Below, piece by piece: positions 1 to 7,745 of a stretch of 15,244 nucleotides of DNA. Each line of letters begins with the position of its first letter. Position 1 is the stretch's first letter. The DNA is from Chloroflexota bacterium (GTDB taxonomy: Bacteria; Chloroflexota; Anaerolineae; CG2-30-64-16). Position numbers and translations under genes: made by a program. The DNA is taken from NCBI GenBank assembly GCA_029555885.1, contig JAKPQT010000480.1, positions 1 through 15,244 of the forward strand, in the 5' to 3' direction. The notes under the pieces are model-generated. The model saw only the letters and a list, made by a program, of their open reading frames with translations. It had not been told where the DNA came from and ran no database searches.

Positions 1-943
1 CGAACCCCAGCGCCTCGCGCACGATGTACAGCGGCCGGCCCTTCACCTCGTCGTAGATGCGCCCCAGGTATTCCCCGATGATGCCGAGCGAAATCAACTG
101 CACGCCGCCGAGGAACAGGACTGCCACCAGCGTCGTCGCCTGCCCGTAGAACGCATGGCTGCCCGTCAGCCGCAGGATGACCGTGAGGATGATGCCGAGG
201 ACGGCCACCGCCGCCGCGATGAAACCAACGTAGGTCGCAACCTGGAGCGGGAAGTACGAGAACGATGTGATGCCGTCCAGCGCGAACCTGAGCATCTTCT
301 TGAGCGGGTACTTCGTCTCGCCGGCGTAACGCTCCGCGCGCACGTACTCCACGCCAACCTGCTTGAACCCCACCCACACCGACATGCCGCGCATGAAGCG
401 GTGCTTCTCGCGCATGGTGCGCAGCGCCTCCACGACCTTGCGATCCATCAGCCGGAAGTCGCCGGTGTCCATCGGAATGTTGATGTCCGTAATCTTGTAA
501 ATGATGCGATAGAACGCCTTCGCGGTGAATTCCTTGAACCAGGTCTCGCCCTTGCGCTCCGCGCGCACCGCATAGACGACCTCATACCCCTCGCGCCACT
601 TCGCCAGCAGGTCCAGGATGACCTCCGGCGGGTCCTGCAGGTCCGCGTCGATGATGACCACCGCGTCGCCCTGTGCGTAGTCCGCGCCCGCGGTGATGGC
701 GACCTGGTGGCCAAAGTTACGTGCGAAATCCACCACCTTGACGCGCGGGTCGGCGGCGTGCAGCTCGCGCATGATCTCCGGCGAGCGGTCGCGGCTGCCG
801 TCGTTGACGAGCACCAGCTCCCAGTCCAGCCCCGCGCCGTCCAGCACCGCGACGAGGCGGCGATACAGCTCAGGGAGGATCGCTTCTTCGTTATACACCG
901 GCGCCACGACGGACAACGTCGGGCGATGCGGGAGTGTGGTCAT
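1..943 (-). CDS. Membrane-anchored GT2 glycosyltransferase (DPM1/GtrB/ArnC-like), C-terminal end cut by window edge
   Basis: Likely transfers a sugar from a nucleotide donor to a polyprenyl-phosphate carrier at the cytoplasmic membrane face. 314 residues are visible. A GT-A domain occupies about 9-230, with VAPVYNEE near 13-20, the nucleotide-binding NDGS at 47-50 and the metal-site region DADLQDPPE at 99-107. These are followed by family signatures GDFRLMD (161-167), RFMRGM (182-187) and [12 protein letters not shown] (206-217). Two TM helices follow at about 234-259 and 270-292, then a short basic cytoplasmic tail (RPLYIVRE). Family members usually end soon after this tail, so probably only a few residues are missing. 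The ATG at 943 has GAGGTG six bases upstream. It follows the MBL hydrolase gene by 43 bases on the same strand and is probably co-transcribed. Fold and class are secure; sugar and acceptor are unknown. It differs from the GT2 at 10605-11312, which has no clear TM anchor. Confidence 0.93.
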   Translation of the reverse strand, partial: MTTLPHRPTLSVVAPVYNEEAILPELYRRLVAVLDGAGLDWELVLVNDGSRDRSPEIMRELHAADPRVKVVDFARNFGHQVAITAGADYAQGDAVVIIDADLQDPPEVILDLLAKWREGYEVVYAVRAERKGETWFKEFTAKAFYRIIYKITDINIPMDTGDFRLMDRKVVEALRTMREKHRFMRGMSVWVGFKQVGVEYVRAERYAGETKYPLKKMLRFALDGITSFSYFPLQVATYVGFIAAAVAVLGIILTVILRLTGSHAFYGQATTLVAVLFLGGVQLISLGIIGEYLGRIYDEVKGRPLYIVREALGF

Positions 944-986
944 AGGGGCACCTCAACGGGACACAGATGACGCTGATTCTCGTTAC

Positions 987-1859
987 TCATTCCACTCTCA
1001 CCACGCGGAACTCATCCCCTTCGCGCACCAGCCGGCCCGCGGCCAGCGTCGCGTCGTGCTGGAAGAAGAGCAGCGCCTCGCGCCGCCAGGCCCAGTCGCG
1101 CAGCGAGCGTTTCGTCTCCATGCTGACGAGCGGCTCGACATCGAAGGCCGCCACCCACGCCAGCTTCTCCAGCGTGACGGCATGGGGCGCAGCATCGCCC
1201 AGGAAGATAGCCGTCTCGCCCGCGCTCTCGATGATGACCACCTGGTGCGCACGCGTATGGCCGGGCGTGATGAGCGTGCGTACTTCCGGCGTGCATTGCG
1301 TGTCGCCGTGCAGCACGCGCAGCACGCTCTCCCCACCGGCGCCGCACAGATGCGTCAGGGGCAGGAAGTTCTCCGCAAAATAAGCGTTACGCGTGCGCTC
1401 GTTCGGGTACGTCGCGTCGGCCAGCTCCAGCCGCTGTGCCAGGTAGGTCGCGTTCGGAAAGGCGGGCCGCACCCGCCCGTCGGCATCATAGACCGTGTTG
1501 CCCCCGCAGTGGTCGCCGTGCAGGTGCGTGTCGATGACGATCCGCACATCATCGGGCCGGTAGCCCAGCGCAGCCAGCTCGCCCTGCAGCCGGCACTCCC
1601 CGCGCAGATTGAGTTGGTCGCGACGCTTCGCCGTCAGCTTGTCGCCGTAACCCGTATCGACCAGGATCAGCCCGCCGTCCGACTCGATCAGCAGGCAGCG
1701 CAGCTGCATGGGGATGCGGTTCTGTTCGTCCGGCTGGATGACCCGCTGCCACAGCATGCGCGGCACCACGCCGAACGCGGCCCCGCCGTCAGTCCAGAAG
1801 ACGCCGTCGCTGACCAGGTGCACGCGCACCCGCCCTACCTGAAACGTCTGCGACGCCAC
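987..1859 (-). CDS. MBL-fold metallo-hydrolase
   Basis: A 290-residue metallo-beta-lactamase-fold hydrolase, probably cytoplasmic, with a two-metal site. Visible ligands are the HxHxDH motif at 112-117 (THLHGDH), the second-motif His in TPGHTRAH (H201), Asp222 in FLGDAAPH and His268 in FFQHDA. This set is typical of lactonase/glyoxalase-II-like and N-acyl-homoserine-lactonase-like members. The substrate cannot be read from sequence. The start is GTG at 1859. Its first base is shared with the TAG stop of the upstream HEAT-repeat gene (TAGTG), and GGAGG lies four bases before it, so translation is probably coupled to that gene. The HEAT protein and this hydrolase may therefore be made in a fixed ratio, but a physical interaction is only inference. 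No signal peptide is seen. Confidence 0.92.
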   Translation of the reverse strand: MASQTFQVGRVRVHLVSDGVFWTDGGAAFGVVPRMLWQRVIQPDEQNRIPMQLRCLLIESDGGLILVDTGYGDKLTAKRRDQLNLRGECRLQGELAALGYRPDDVRIVIDTHLHGDHCGGNTVYDADGRVRPAFPNATYLAQRLELADATYPNERTRNAYFAENFLPLTHLCGAGGESVLRVLHGDTQCTPEVRTLITPGHTRAHQVVIIESAGETAIFLGDAAPHAVTLEKLAWVAAFDVEPLVSMETKRSLRDWAWRREALLFFQHDATLAAGRLVREGDEFRVVRVE

Positions 1860-2779
1860 TACGCCTCCGCTTCGGGTTTGTCCGCGACCGGCGCGCGCCG
1901 GCCGCGGCGGTCGAGCATCGCCAGCGCGCGGTCAGCCCGCTGCGCGACGGTCCCTTCGATCAGCCGGCTCTGGTCCCCGCGCAGCGCCTGGAGCGCCGCA
2001 TATGCCGCTTCGTTGCCCACCTGCCCCAGCCCGTGCGCCGCATAGCCGCGCACCTGGGGATCGGGATCGGCCAGCGCCGCGAGGAGCTGCGGTTGGGCAT
2101 CCGGATGAGGTGCACGCGCCAGCGCAGCCGCCAGTGCGCGGCGCACCAACAGCGGTTGGCCGGGCTGGGCCAGGGCTTCGGCCAGCGGCAGAGCCGCGCC
2201 CGGCTGCTCAAGACGGCTCAGCGCATGTGCCGCCGCACGAATCACCCGCGTGTCCAGGTCATCGAGCAGCGGCAGCAGCGCGGGCAGCGCTGTCGGGTCG
2301 GCCACATACCCCAGCGCCTCCGCGACCGCCGCGCGAACCTCCGGCGCAGGGTCAACCGTCCTCGGCAGCAACTGTTGCGTCGCAGCCTCTCCGCCGAGCA
2401 GGCCCAACGCCCGCGCGGCACCCGCGCGGCGCAGCGGCTCCGAGTCGTCCAGGCACGCGACCAGGGTGTCAAACACGCGGCCGACTTCCTGCCGGCCGAG
2501 CGCCTCGGTCGCCTGCCAGCGCACAAACTCCTCAGGATCGACCAGCGCGTCGATCAGCGCGGCCACGGCTTCCGGGCTGCGCATCGGGTGCTGGCCCAGC
2601 ACGGCCGCGGCCTGCCAGCGCTGCCTGGCCGCGGCCGCGTACAGCGCCTCGACGCAGCCCTGCTCGCTGACTGCGCTCGCCGCACGCCGCCAGCTCGCCA
2701 ACTGGACCCATTGCCTGCGGCCCCATGCCTCGCCGGCCCGAAGAATCTCCCCCAGCCGGTCGCCAAGTGATTTGCTCAT
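1859..2779 (-). CDS. HEAT-repeat protein (PBS-lyase-type HEAT repeats)
   Basis: 306 residues. After an N-terminal segment (about 1-55, Trp/Arg rich) there are roughly six or seven HEAT-like helical-hairpin repeats of about 30 residues. Each has the pattern of a VR or LRRAGA turn followed by A..LG, for example EVRAAVAEALGYVADP and QVRGYAAHGLGQVG. The C terminus is basic, then acidic (RRGRRAPVADKPEAEA). Such repeats make a superhelical protein-binding scaffold, and no catalytic motif is present. PBS-lyase HEAT repeats occur in phycobilin lyases but also very widely in unrelated scaffold proteins, so lyase activity is not implied. The start is ATG at 2779, 13 bases after the upstream stop; the same frame stays open 195 codons further but there it only shadows the neighbouring gene. 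The stop overlaps the GTG start of the MBL hydrolase, suggesting coupled expression. Confidence 0.85.
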   Translation of the reverse strand: MSKSLGDRLGEILRAGEAWGRRQWVQLASWRRAASAVSEQGCVEALYAAAARQRWQAAAVLGQHPMRSPEAVAALIDALVDPEEFVRWQATEALGRQEVGRVFDTLVACLDDSEPLRRAGAARALGLLGGEAATQQLLPRTVDPAPEVRAAVAEALGYVADPTALPALLPLLDDLDTRVIRAAAHALSRLEQPGAALPLAEALAQPGQPLLVRRALAAALARAPHPDAQPQLLAALADPDPQVRGYAAHGLGQVGNEAAYAALQALRGDQSRLIEGTVAQRADRALAMLDRRGRRAPVADKPEAEA

Positions 2780-2792
2780 GCTCTGCTCAGGC

Positions 2793-3566
2793 TTACCGAA
2801 TCTCGATGGTGGTCTGGCACGGCGGCGGGAAGTTGCCGCTCGTGTCCACCACGACCACGCGCACCGAATAGGTGCCCGGCGGCAGCGCGCTCGCATTGAG
2901 CACGCCAAGCTGGCCGCCCTGCACGGGCTGGTCGCGGCCATCGGAGTAGGACCACACCCCCGGATTAGCGCCTGCGCCGTACTCCAGCTTATAGAACTGG
3001 AAGTTCTCGTGTATCGCCGTGCCGACGATAGGCACCATGCCGGAAACCTGCGCGCCAACGCCCGGTGAGGTGATGACGGCGCTCCCCGTGGGACATTGCG
3101 GCCGCTGAACAACCGGCGCAGCCGCGGTCGGCGACTCTGCGGGCGGTGGAATCGGCGTACGCGTGGGCCGGGCAGTGGGCGGCGGGCGGCGCGTAGGCGT
3201 CGTGGGCGTCTCCGGCGTGAGTTCCGTCTGCGGCAGCGTCGGGGTGGCCGTCGGCGTGCCGAATGCTGAGGCCGCCATGAGAGTCGGCGTTGCCGTGCCG
3301 CGGTCAGCCTCCACCAGCGGGCGCACGGCCTCGGCCACGACCGTGCTGAGCAGATAGACCACACCCATCAGCATGATCAGGAGGAAGGCGACCCCCCAAC
3401 TGCTGTACACCCGGTTCAGCGCGGCCTCACGCTCCAGCGTGAACACGGCATAGCGCCGCTCGCGCCGCGCCAGCAGCACCACACGCAGATACCACAACGC
3501 GATGAGCGCGCAGACGCCGTACACCCACGCGGCGTACTCTCGAATGAAGTCAACGATGATCGCCAT
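2793..3566 (-). CDS. Two-TM membrane protein with Pro/Thr-rich tether and extracytoplasmic Ig-like domain
   Basis: 257 residues, no assigned function. TM1 is about 12-32 and TM2 about 57-78, with a basic loop between them (LLARRERRY), which places the loop inside and the rest outside. Residues 90-155 form a low-complexity Pro/Thr/Ala tether with ATPT, TPTRRPPP and TPIPPP repeats. A compact beta-rich C-terminal domain (about 158-257) follows. It resembles an Ig/fibronectin-type fold: ITSPGVGAQVSG, a Tyr/Trp-rich core and the closing PPGTYSVRVVVVDTSGNF strand. Cys158 and Cys250 bracket the domain and could form a disulfide. This layout is common in Chloroflexota surface proteins. The ATG at 3566 has no good Shine-Dalgarno of its own; a six-codon in-frame minicistron with one sits just upstream (3573-3593). 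It lies between the PNP gene and the HEAT gene. Confidence 0.85.
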   Translation of the reverse strand: MAIIVDFIREYAAWVYGVCALIALWYLRVVLLARRERRYAVFTLEREAALNRVYSSWGVAFLLIMLMGVVYLLSTVVAEAVRPLVEADRGTATPTLMAASAFGTPTATPTLPQTELTPETPTTPTRRPPPTARPTRTPIPPPAESPTAAAPVVQRPQCPTGSAVITSPGVGAQVSGMVPIVGTAIHENFQFYKLEYGAGANPGVWSYSDGRDQPVQGGQLGVLNASALPPGTYSVRVVVVDTSGNFPPPCQTTIEIR

Positions 3567-3572
3567 AAGCTA

Positions 3573-3593
3573 TCAGACGCCCGCAAGGGTCAT
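3573..3593 (-). CDS. Possible six-codon leader minicistron (MTLAGV) before the Ig-like membrane protein
   Basis: ATG at 3593 is preceded by AGGAG at a six-base spacing, overlapping the TAG stop of the PNP gene. It reads M-T-L-A-G-V then TGA, immediately followed by TAG, CTT and the ATG of the downstream gene in the same frame. The downstream gene has no comparable ribosome site, so ribosomes could load here and re-initiate. It could equally be a leftover ribosome site after a start-codon shift. No other evidence supports translation. Confidence 0.25.
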   Translation of the reverse strand: MTLAGV

Positions 3594-3602
3594 CTGGTTC
3601 TC

Positions 3603-4469
3603 CTAAGACAGGCCTTCCAGAACCCCGCGCACGACGGCAACCATCTTCGGGGCCATCACCTTCCCGGCTGCCAGCACCTCAGCGTGATCGGCCTCCTCGG
3701 TCGCAGCGGGATCGGCAGTCGCCATATTCGAAATGCCGCTGATTCCCAGCACGCGCAGCCCCATATGCCGCGCCACAATGACCTCCGGCACGGTCGACAT
3801 GCCGCACGCATCGCCGCCGATAAGCCGCAGGAAACGCACCTCCGCCGGCGTCTCATACGTCGGTCCGCCCAGCCCGACATACACTCCTGTGCGGAGCTCG
3901 ATGCCCAGCCGCGCCGCAACATCCAGCGCGAGGCGGCGCAGCGCCGGGTCATAAGCCTTGTTCAGCGCAGGGAAGCGCGGGCCGAGCGTGTCGTCGTTCG
4001 GGCCCCAGAGCGGGTTGCCGCCGGTCATCGCCATCAGACCGATGTGATCTGTGATGAGCATCAGGTCGCCCGCGTGGAAGGCCGGGTTCAGCCCTCCCGC
4101 CGCGTTGGTCACGATCAGCGTCTCGATGCCCAGTTCGCCCATGACGCGCACGGGCAGCGTCGCATGTTGCAGCGAGATCCCCTCGTAGGGATGCGCGCGG
4201 CCCTGCATGATGAGGATGCTCTGCCCCGCCAGCTCCCCCATGACCAGTTGCCCGCTGTGTCCGCTGACGCCGGGCCGCGGAAAGTGCGGGATCACGGCAT
4301 ATGGGATGCGGTCCGCGTGTGCAACCTCGTCCGCCAGCGCGTGCAGGCCCGAGCCGAGGATCAGGCCGGTGCGCGGCCGGTGTGCGGTGCGCGCGCGGAT
4401 GTAATCCGCCGCTTCCCGGTAGTGTGTCCGGTTGAAACCTGTGGGATGGCCCACGCCGGCGGCGCTCAT
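3603..4469 (-). CDS. Purine nucleoside phosphorylase, class I (trimeric type)
   Basis: Cleaves purine (deoxy)nucleosides with phosphate to the free base and (deoxy)ribose-1-phosphate in purine salvage; cytoplasmic. 288 residues, the usual size. Family motifs run in order: LGSGL (Ser40, phosphate), VSGHSGQL (68-75), GRAHPYEG (90-97, His93/Tyr95), TNAAGG (121-126), GGPTYETPAEVR (201-212, Glu206 contacts the purine), GMSTVPEVIVARH (223-235, Met224) and ISGISNMA (243-250). The Asn in SNMA (N248) aligns with the residue that selects 6-oxopurines in the trimeric class, so guanosine/inosine preference is expected. Its ATG overlaps the recombinase stop by four bases (ATGA), so the two genes are translationally coupled. 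A methylthioadenosine phosphorylase role is possible in this superfamily but less likely given the Asn and Glu pattern. Confidence 0.95.
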   Translation of the reverse strand: MSAAGVGHPTGFNRTHYREAADYIRARTAHRPRTGLILGSGLHALADEVAHADRIPYAVIPHFPRPGVSGHSGQLVMGELAGQSILIMQGRAHPYEGISLQHATLPVRVMGELGIETLIVTNAAGGLNPAFHAGDLMLITDHIGLMAMTGGNPLWGPNDDTLGPRFPALNKAYDPALRRLALDVAARLGIELRTGVYVGLGGPTYETPAEVRFLRLIGGDACGMSTVPEVIVARHMGLRVLGISGISNMATADPAATEEADHAEVLAAGKVMAPKMVAVVRGVLEGLS

Positions 4470-5398
4470 GAGGCCCTCGCTTCAGTGGCCCGCGGGTGCG
4501 CCCCATCGTAGACCTCCCGCAGGTGGCCCTGGGTAACGTGCGTGTACACCTGGGTGGTGGAGATGTTGGCGTGGCCGAGCAGCTTCTGCACCTCGCGCAG
4601 GCCGGCTCCGCCGTTGAGCATGTGCGTCGCAAAGGAATGGCGCAGCGTGTGTGGGGTCACGCGGTCTTCCAGCCCCAGTTGCTTGGCATAGCCCTTGATG
4701 ATCAGCCACAACCCCTGGCGGGTCAGGCGCTCCCCGCGCGGATTGAGAAACAGCGTCGGCTCGTCCTTGTTCTGCCCCAGGAGCGCGGCCCGGCCCTTCG
4801 CCAGGTAGGCCGCGACAGACTGTGCGGCCTCCGCGTACAGCGGCATGACGCGCTCCTTGTTGCCCTTGCCCACGCAGCGCACCGAGCCGGCCTCCAGGTC
4901 GATATCGTCCAACGCCAGCCCGGCGACCTCGCTGACCCGCATACCGGTCGCATAGAGCAGCTCCAGCAGCGCGGTATCGCGCAGCGCCTTCGGCGTTTCG
5001 CCCGCCTGCCCCGGCTGGGCCAGCAACTGGTCCACCTCTTCCGGCGTCAGGGTCGTCGGCAGGTGCTTCTTGACCTTCGGGGAATCGAGGTCGTCCGCGG
5101 GGTTGTCTGCCAGCGCGCCGGTGCGCAGCAGGAACCCGCAGAACGACTTCATGGCCGCCACCTTGCGCGCCACTGTAGCCGAAGCATACTCCCGCTCCTT
5201 CAGCCACAGGATGTAATCGATCAGGTCATTGCGGGTCAGTGCAGCCCAGCTTTCAGCGGGATCGGTGTCGAAATCCAGCCGGCCCAGCACGTAATCCTGA
5301 AATTGGGTGAGGTCATTCCGATAGGCCGCGGTCGTATTTTCGGAGCTGCCTTTCTCCGTCGTCAGGTAGTCAAGGAACTCCTGGATTTTATCTTCCAT
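4466..5398 (-). CDS. Tyrosine recombinase XerC/XerD family
   Basis: Site-specific recombinase, probably the dif-site chromosome-dimer resolvase. With the ATG at 5398 it has 310 residues, close to the roughly 300 usual for Xer. The N-terminal SAM-like core-binding domain (about 2-92) is followed by the catalytic domain (about 115-295). The full catalytic set is present: Arg154 (ATGMRVSE), Lys178 (VGKGNKER), His250 and Arg253 (TPHTLRHSFATH), His276 (LLGHANIS) and the nucleophile Tyr285 (TTQVYTHV). The ATG at 5398 has GGGAG seven bases upstream. A longer in-frame TTG start at 5488 would overlap the preceding gene and add 30 unrelated residues, so it is rejected. A likely promoter lies at 5437-5466. 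FtsK, the usual Xer partner, is encoded at 13130 onward. Whether this is XerC, XerD or a single-recombinase XerH-like system is not decided by the sequence. Confidence 0.94.
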   Translation of the reverse strand: MEDKIQEFLDYLTTEKGSSENTTAAYRNDLTQFQDYVLGRLDFDTDPAESWAALTRNDLIDYILWLKEREYASATVARKVAAMKSFCGFLLRTGALADNPADDLDSPKVKKHLPTTLTPEEVDQLLAQPGQAGETPKALRDTALLELLYATGMRVSEVAGLALDDIDLEAGSVRCVGKGNKERVMPLYAEAAQSVAAYLAKGRAALLGQNKDEPTLFLNPRGERLTRQGLWLIIKGYAKQLGLEDRVTPHTLRHSFATHMLNGGAGLREVQKLLGHANISTTQVYTHVTQGHLREVYDGAHPRATEARAS

Positions 5399-5436
5399 TC
5401 GGTTTCTCCCTTGCACTGCGCGATTGAACAACCGCG

Positions 5437-5466
5437 ATTCTAGCACACACTTTGCATAAGAACCAA
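5437..5466 (-). promoter_or_regulatory. Candidate sigma70-type promoter for the recombinase-PNP gene train
   Basis: On the minus strand, TTGGTT (5466-5461) is followed after 18 bases by TAGAAT (5442-5437), and TG sits one base before the -10, an extended -10 arrangement. Predicted transcription would start near 5430, about 30 bases before the recombinase ATG. It lies in the 76-base gap after the permease-propeller stop, so xerD and downstream genes may be transcribed separately from the permease train. Confidence 0.5.
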
Positions 5467-5474
5467 AACTCCCC

Positions 5475-7745
5475 TCAGGGTTCGCCAACGGCGATAAAGT
5501 ATCCGTTCTCCGTAGTGACGTACAGCTGCCCCGGTGTCAGCGCGCCGCCGGTGACGATGCCCGCACCGCGCTCCAGGCCCAACTGCCAGATGGGTTCTTC
5601 CATCCCCTCGCTGATGACCAGGCACTCGGGAACGGTGGCCCGGTCCGAGCCGCAGATGTACGCGCGTCCGGCTACGTCCAGTCCGATCACGCGGGGGCTC
5701 CGCTGCGGATAGCGCAGGTGCAGCAGCAGCCGGCTGTCGGGGCTGAGCATCACATACCGCAGGTCATCCCACGCGCTGCCGTAGAGCAGCCATACGCGGC
5801 CCTGCCCGCTCACGCCTGCGTCGTAGGGCAGGAAGATCGTGGCTGCCTGCCAGTTCCAGGTGATCTGGCCGGTGCGCCGGGGGCCTTCCGCCGTCATTTC
5901 CCAGGGATAAACGCCGTGGCCCTCGCGCAGGTACGTCTTGCCATCCCCGCCGATGATGTATGCCGCGTTGATGCCAGCCTGTCCCGGTGGAACCACCGCG
6001 CTGAAATCCGCCAGGCGGCCCGTCTGCCGGTCGAGCACCGCGTCCATTACAAAGAGCCAGCGTTCGTCCACATCCAGCCGGGGCCCGACCTCGCCCTGGC
6101 CGGGGAGCACGTCGCTCGTCCAGACGGCCTGGCCGTCGGGCGCGACGGCCTCCACGCGGGTCACCACCGTGTAGTACACCGTGCCGTCCTGCGCCACGAC
6201 CGGCCCGGAGCTTGCCCGTCGTCCGGTGGTCGAGCGCACCCGCCAGAGCTGCTCGCCCGTCAGGCTGAAGGCCGACAGGCCGCCGGCCCCATCGGTCACG
6301 TACAGGCGGCTGCCCTCCGGCCCCACCCCCAGGGCCAGCGGACCGACCGCCTCCGCGGGCAGCGCAGCCTGCCATAGCAGCTCGCCCGCACGGGTGAGGG
6401 CATACACATGGCCGCCCTTCGCCGCCACATAGACGTTGCCCGCGGCATCCACGGCGGGGCTGCCGGGGAAGCCGGTCTCGTCGGACAGGAACCAGCGCAC
6501 CGCCGGTGTGACCAGCTCCGTCTGCGGCGCCAACGCGGACCCATACGCATCGTGGCGCTCCGCCGCCCACAGGTGCCCGCCCGGCACAGGCAGGCTCGCC
6601 TGCACAGCCGCGCCGCTCAACTCCGGCGCACTTCCCTGCCAGGGCTTCCAGACCAGCACGGCAGCCGCCACCAGCAGAAGGGCCAGCACCCCGCCGGCCA
6701 CCTGCCGCCGACCGGCACCGCCCCCGCCCAGCAGGGCATCATCCAGCCACTCGCCGACGGCCCCGAACACGCGCCCCAGGCCGCGCGCCCGGCGTCCCGC
6801 GGGCCGCGCCAGTTGCCGCCGCAGCCCTTCGCCCATGAGGTTGAAGCCGAGCATGGCAACAAAGATGAGCGTGCCGGTCGCGACGGTGGCCCACGGCTTG
6901 AGAATCTGCCACGAGTCGGACAGCATCTGGCCCAGCTCGGGGCTGCCGCTGACCGCCGTCGCGGAGAAATCGCCGGTCACGACCCAGTACGCGCCGCCGA
7001 TGTAGTAGCCGAGAAAACCAAGCGCAGCCACGACCATCAGCGTGCCGCCCGCCTCGAACGCGAGCAGCATCCCCCACAGCGGCATAATCTGGCGCAGGAT
7101 ATGGCGGAACACCGTCTCCGCGCCGGATGCGCCGAGCGCGCGCGCCGCCTCCACGTAGGGTTGCCCCTTGAGGAGCCGCGTCTGCTCGCTGACCAGCCGC
7201 GCGGTGTCCGCCCAGCCCGTGGCAGCCAGCCCGATGATGAACGCGGGCAGGCCGCGCTGCACGCCCACCGCGGTGATGACGGCCAACGCCGCGATGATGG
7301 TCGGGATCGTCAGCCCGACCGAGATGAGCGCGTTCGGGACCCGGCTGGCCGCACCTGCGGACCAGCCCGCCCAGACGCCGATGAGCAGCCCCAGGCCCAG
7401 GCGCATCACCGCGACGAGCGCCACAAGGATGAGTGTGGGCCGCACGCCCCACAGCAGACGGCTCAACAGGTCGCGGCCGAAGCGGTCCGAACCCAGGGGA
7501 AAATCGGGCACGGTGAGGGGCGGATAGGGCGGATAAATCCATGTGTCGCCCACGAGCACGCCCACGTGCGTCGCAATCGGGTCCTGCGGCGCCAGCGATG
7601 GCCCGGCCACGGCCAGCACTGCAATAAACAACAGCAGGAGCAGCCCCACGCCCAGCGGCCAGTTGCGCGAGGCGCGCACTTGCCTTCCCGCGACAGGCGA
7701 CGCGTCCTGGTGTAAGGCCGTCTGACGCATACCCGCCTTACGCAT
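5475..7745 (-). CDS. ABC transporter permease (DppC/OppC-like) fused to a PQQ-type beta-propeller
   Basis: 756 residues from the ATG at 7745. Residues about 25-310 are a peptide/nickel-type BPD permease. They contain an N-terminal TM (31-50), the PLGSDRFGRDLLSRLLWG signature (83-100), several further TM helices, and the EAA coupling loop (about 197-222, VEAARALGASG then FRHILRQIMP), which docks the ATPase. After the last permease helix (about 285-306) come a basic linker, a Gly-rich stretch, and an additional TM (about 349-366). The remainder (about 375-756) has repeated blades such as GSPAVDAAGNVYVAAKGG and GPVVAQDGTVYYT, typical of PQQ-like eight-bladed propellers, and should lie outside the membrane. 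The start overlaps the stop of the DppB-like gene by eight bases and has GGAGGA eight bases upstream. A standard DppC is about 300 residues, so the propeller is an added module. Substrate is unknown; sensing, docking or ligand capture are possible roles. Confidence 0.9.
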   Translation of the reverse strand: MRKAGMRQTALHQDASPVAGRQVRASRNWPLGVGLLLLLFIAVLAVAGPSLAPQDPIATHVGVLVGDTWIYPPYPPLTVPDFPLGSDRFGRDLLSRLLWGVRPTLILVALVAVMRLGLGLLIGVWAGWSAGAASRVPNALISVGLTIPTIIAALAVITAVGVQRGLPAFIIGLAATGWADTARLVSEQTRLLKGQPYVEAARALGASGAETVFRHILRQIMPLWGMLLAFEAGGTLMVVAALGFLGYYIGGAYWVVTGDFSATAVSGSPELGQMLSDSWQILKPWATVATGTLIFVAMLGFNLMGEGLRRQLARPAGRRARGLGRVFGAVGEWLDDALLGGGGAGRRQVAGGVLALLLVAAAVLVWKPWQGSAPELSGAAVQASLPVPGGHLWAAERHDAYGSALAPQTELVTPAVRWFLSDETGFPGSPAVDAAGNVYVAAKGGHVYALTRAGELLWQAALPAEAVGPLALGVGPEGSRLYVTDGAGGLSAFSLTGEQLWRVRSTTGRRASSGPVVAQDGTVYYTVVTRVEAVAPDGQAVWTSDVLPGQGEVGPRLDVDERWLFVMDAVLDRQTGRLADFSAVVPPGQAGINAAYIIGGDGKTYLREGHGVYPWEMTAEGPRRTGQITWNWQAATIFLPYDAGVSGQGRVWLLYGSAWDDLRYVMLSPDSRLLLHLRYPQRSPRVIGLDVAGRAYICGSDRATVPECLVISEGMEEPIWQLGLERGAGIVTGGALTPGQLYVTTENGYFIAVGEP

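Noticed and set aside
693..2045. 450-codon open frame on the plus strand
   Set aside because: Runs opposite to the GT2, MBL and HEAT genes, all of which have clear family motifs; composition is low-complexity.
1859..2779. Phycobilin lyase assignment for the HEAT-repeat protein
   Set aside because: Only the repeat type matches. No phycobiliprotein genes or lyase context are present.
2780..3364. 195-codon upstream extension of the HEAT-repeat gene
   Set aside because: The frame is open but overlaps the Ig-like membrane protein gene, and its translation is Arg/Ser/Pro-rich noise. The ATG at 2779 starts the plausible protein.
5460..5483. Possible terminator after the permease-propeller gene
   Set aside because: Only a 5-bp GAACC/GGTTC pairing with a long loop and no proper T-run; too weak to call.
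5399..5488. Longer TTG start for the recombinase
   Set aside because: Would overlap the permease-propeller gene and the likely promoter. ATG at 5398 has a good ribosome site and gives a normal Xer length.
6408..7715. 435-codon open frame on the plus strand
   Set aside because: Mirror of the permease-propeller gene; rich in His, Gln and Arg with no recognisable domain.
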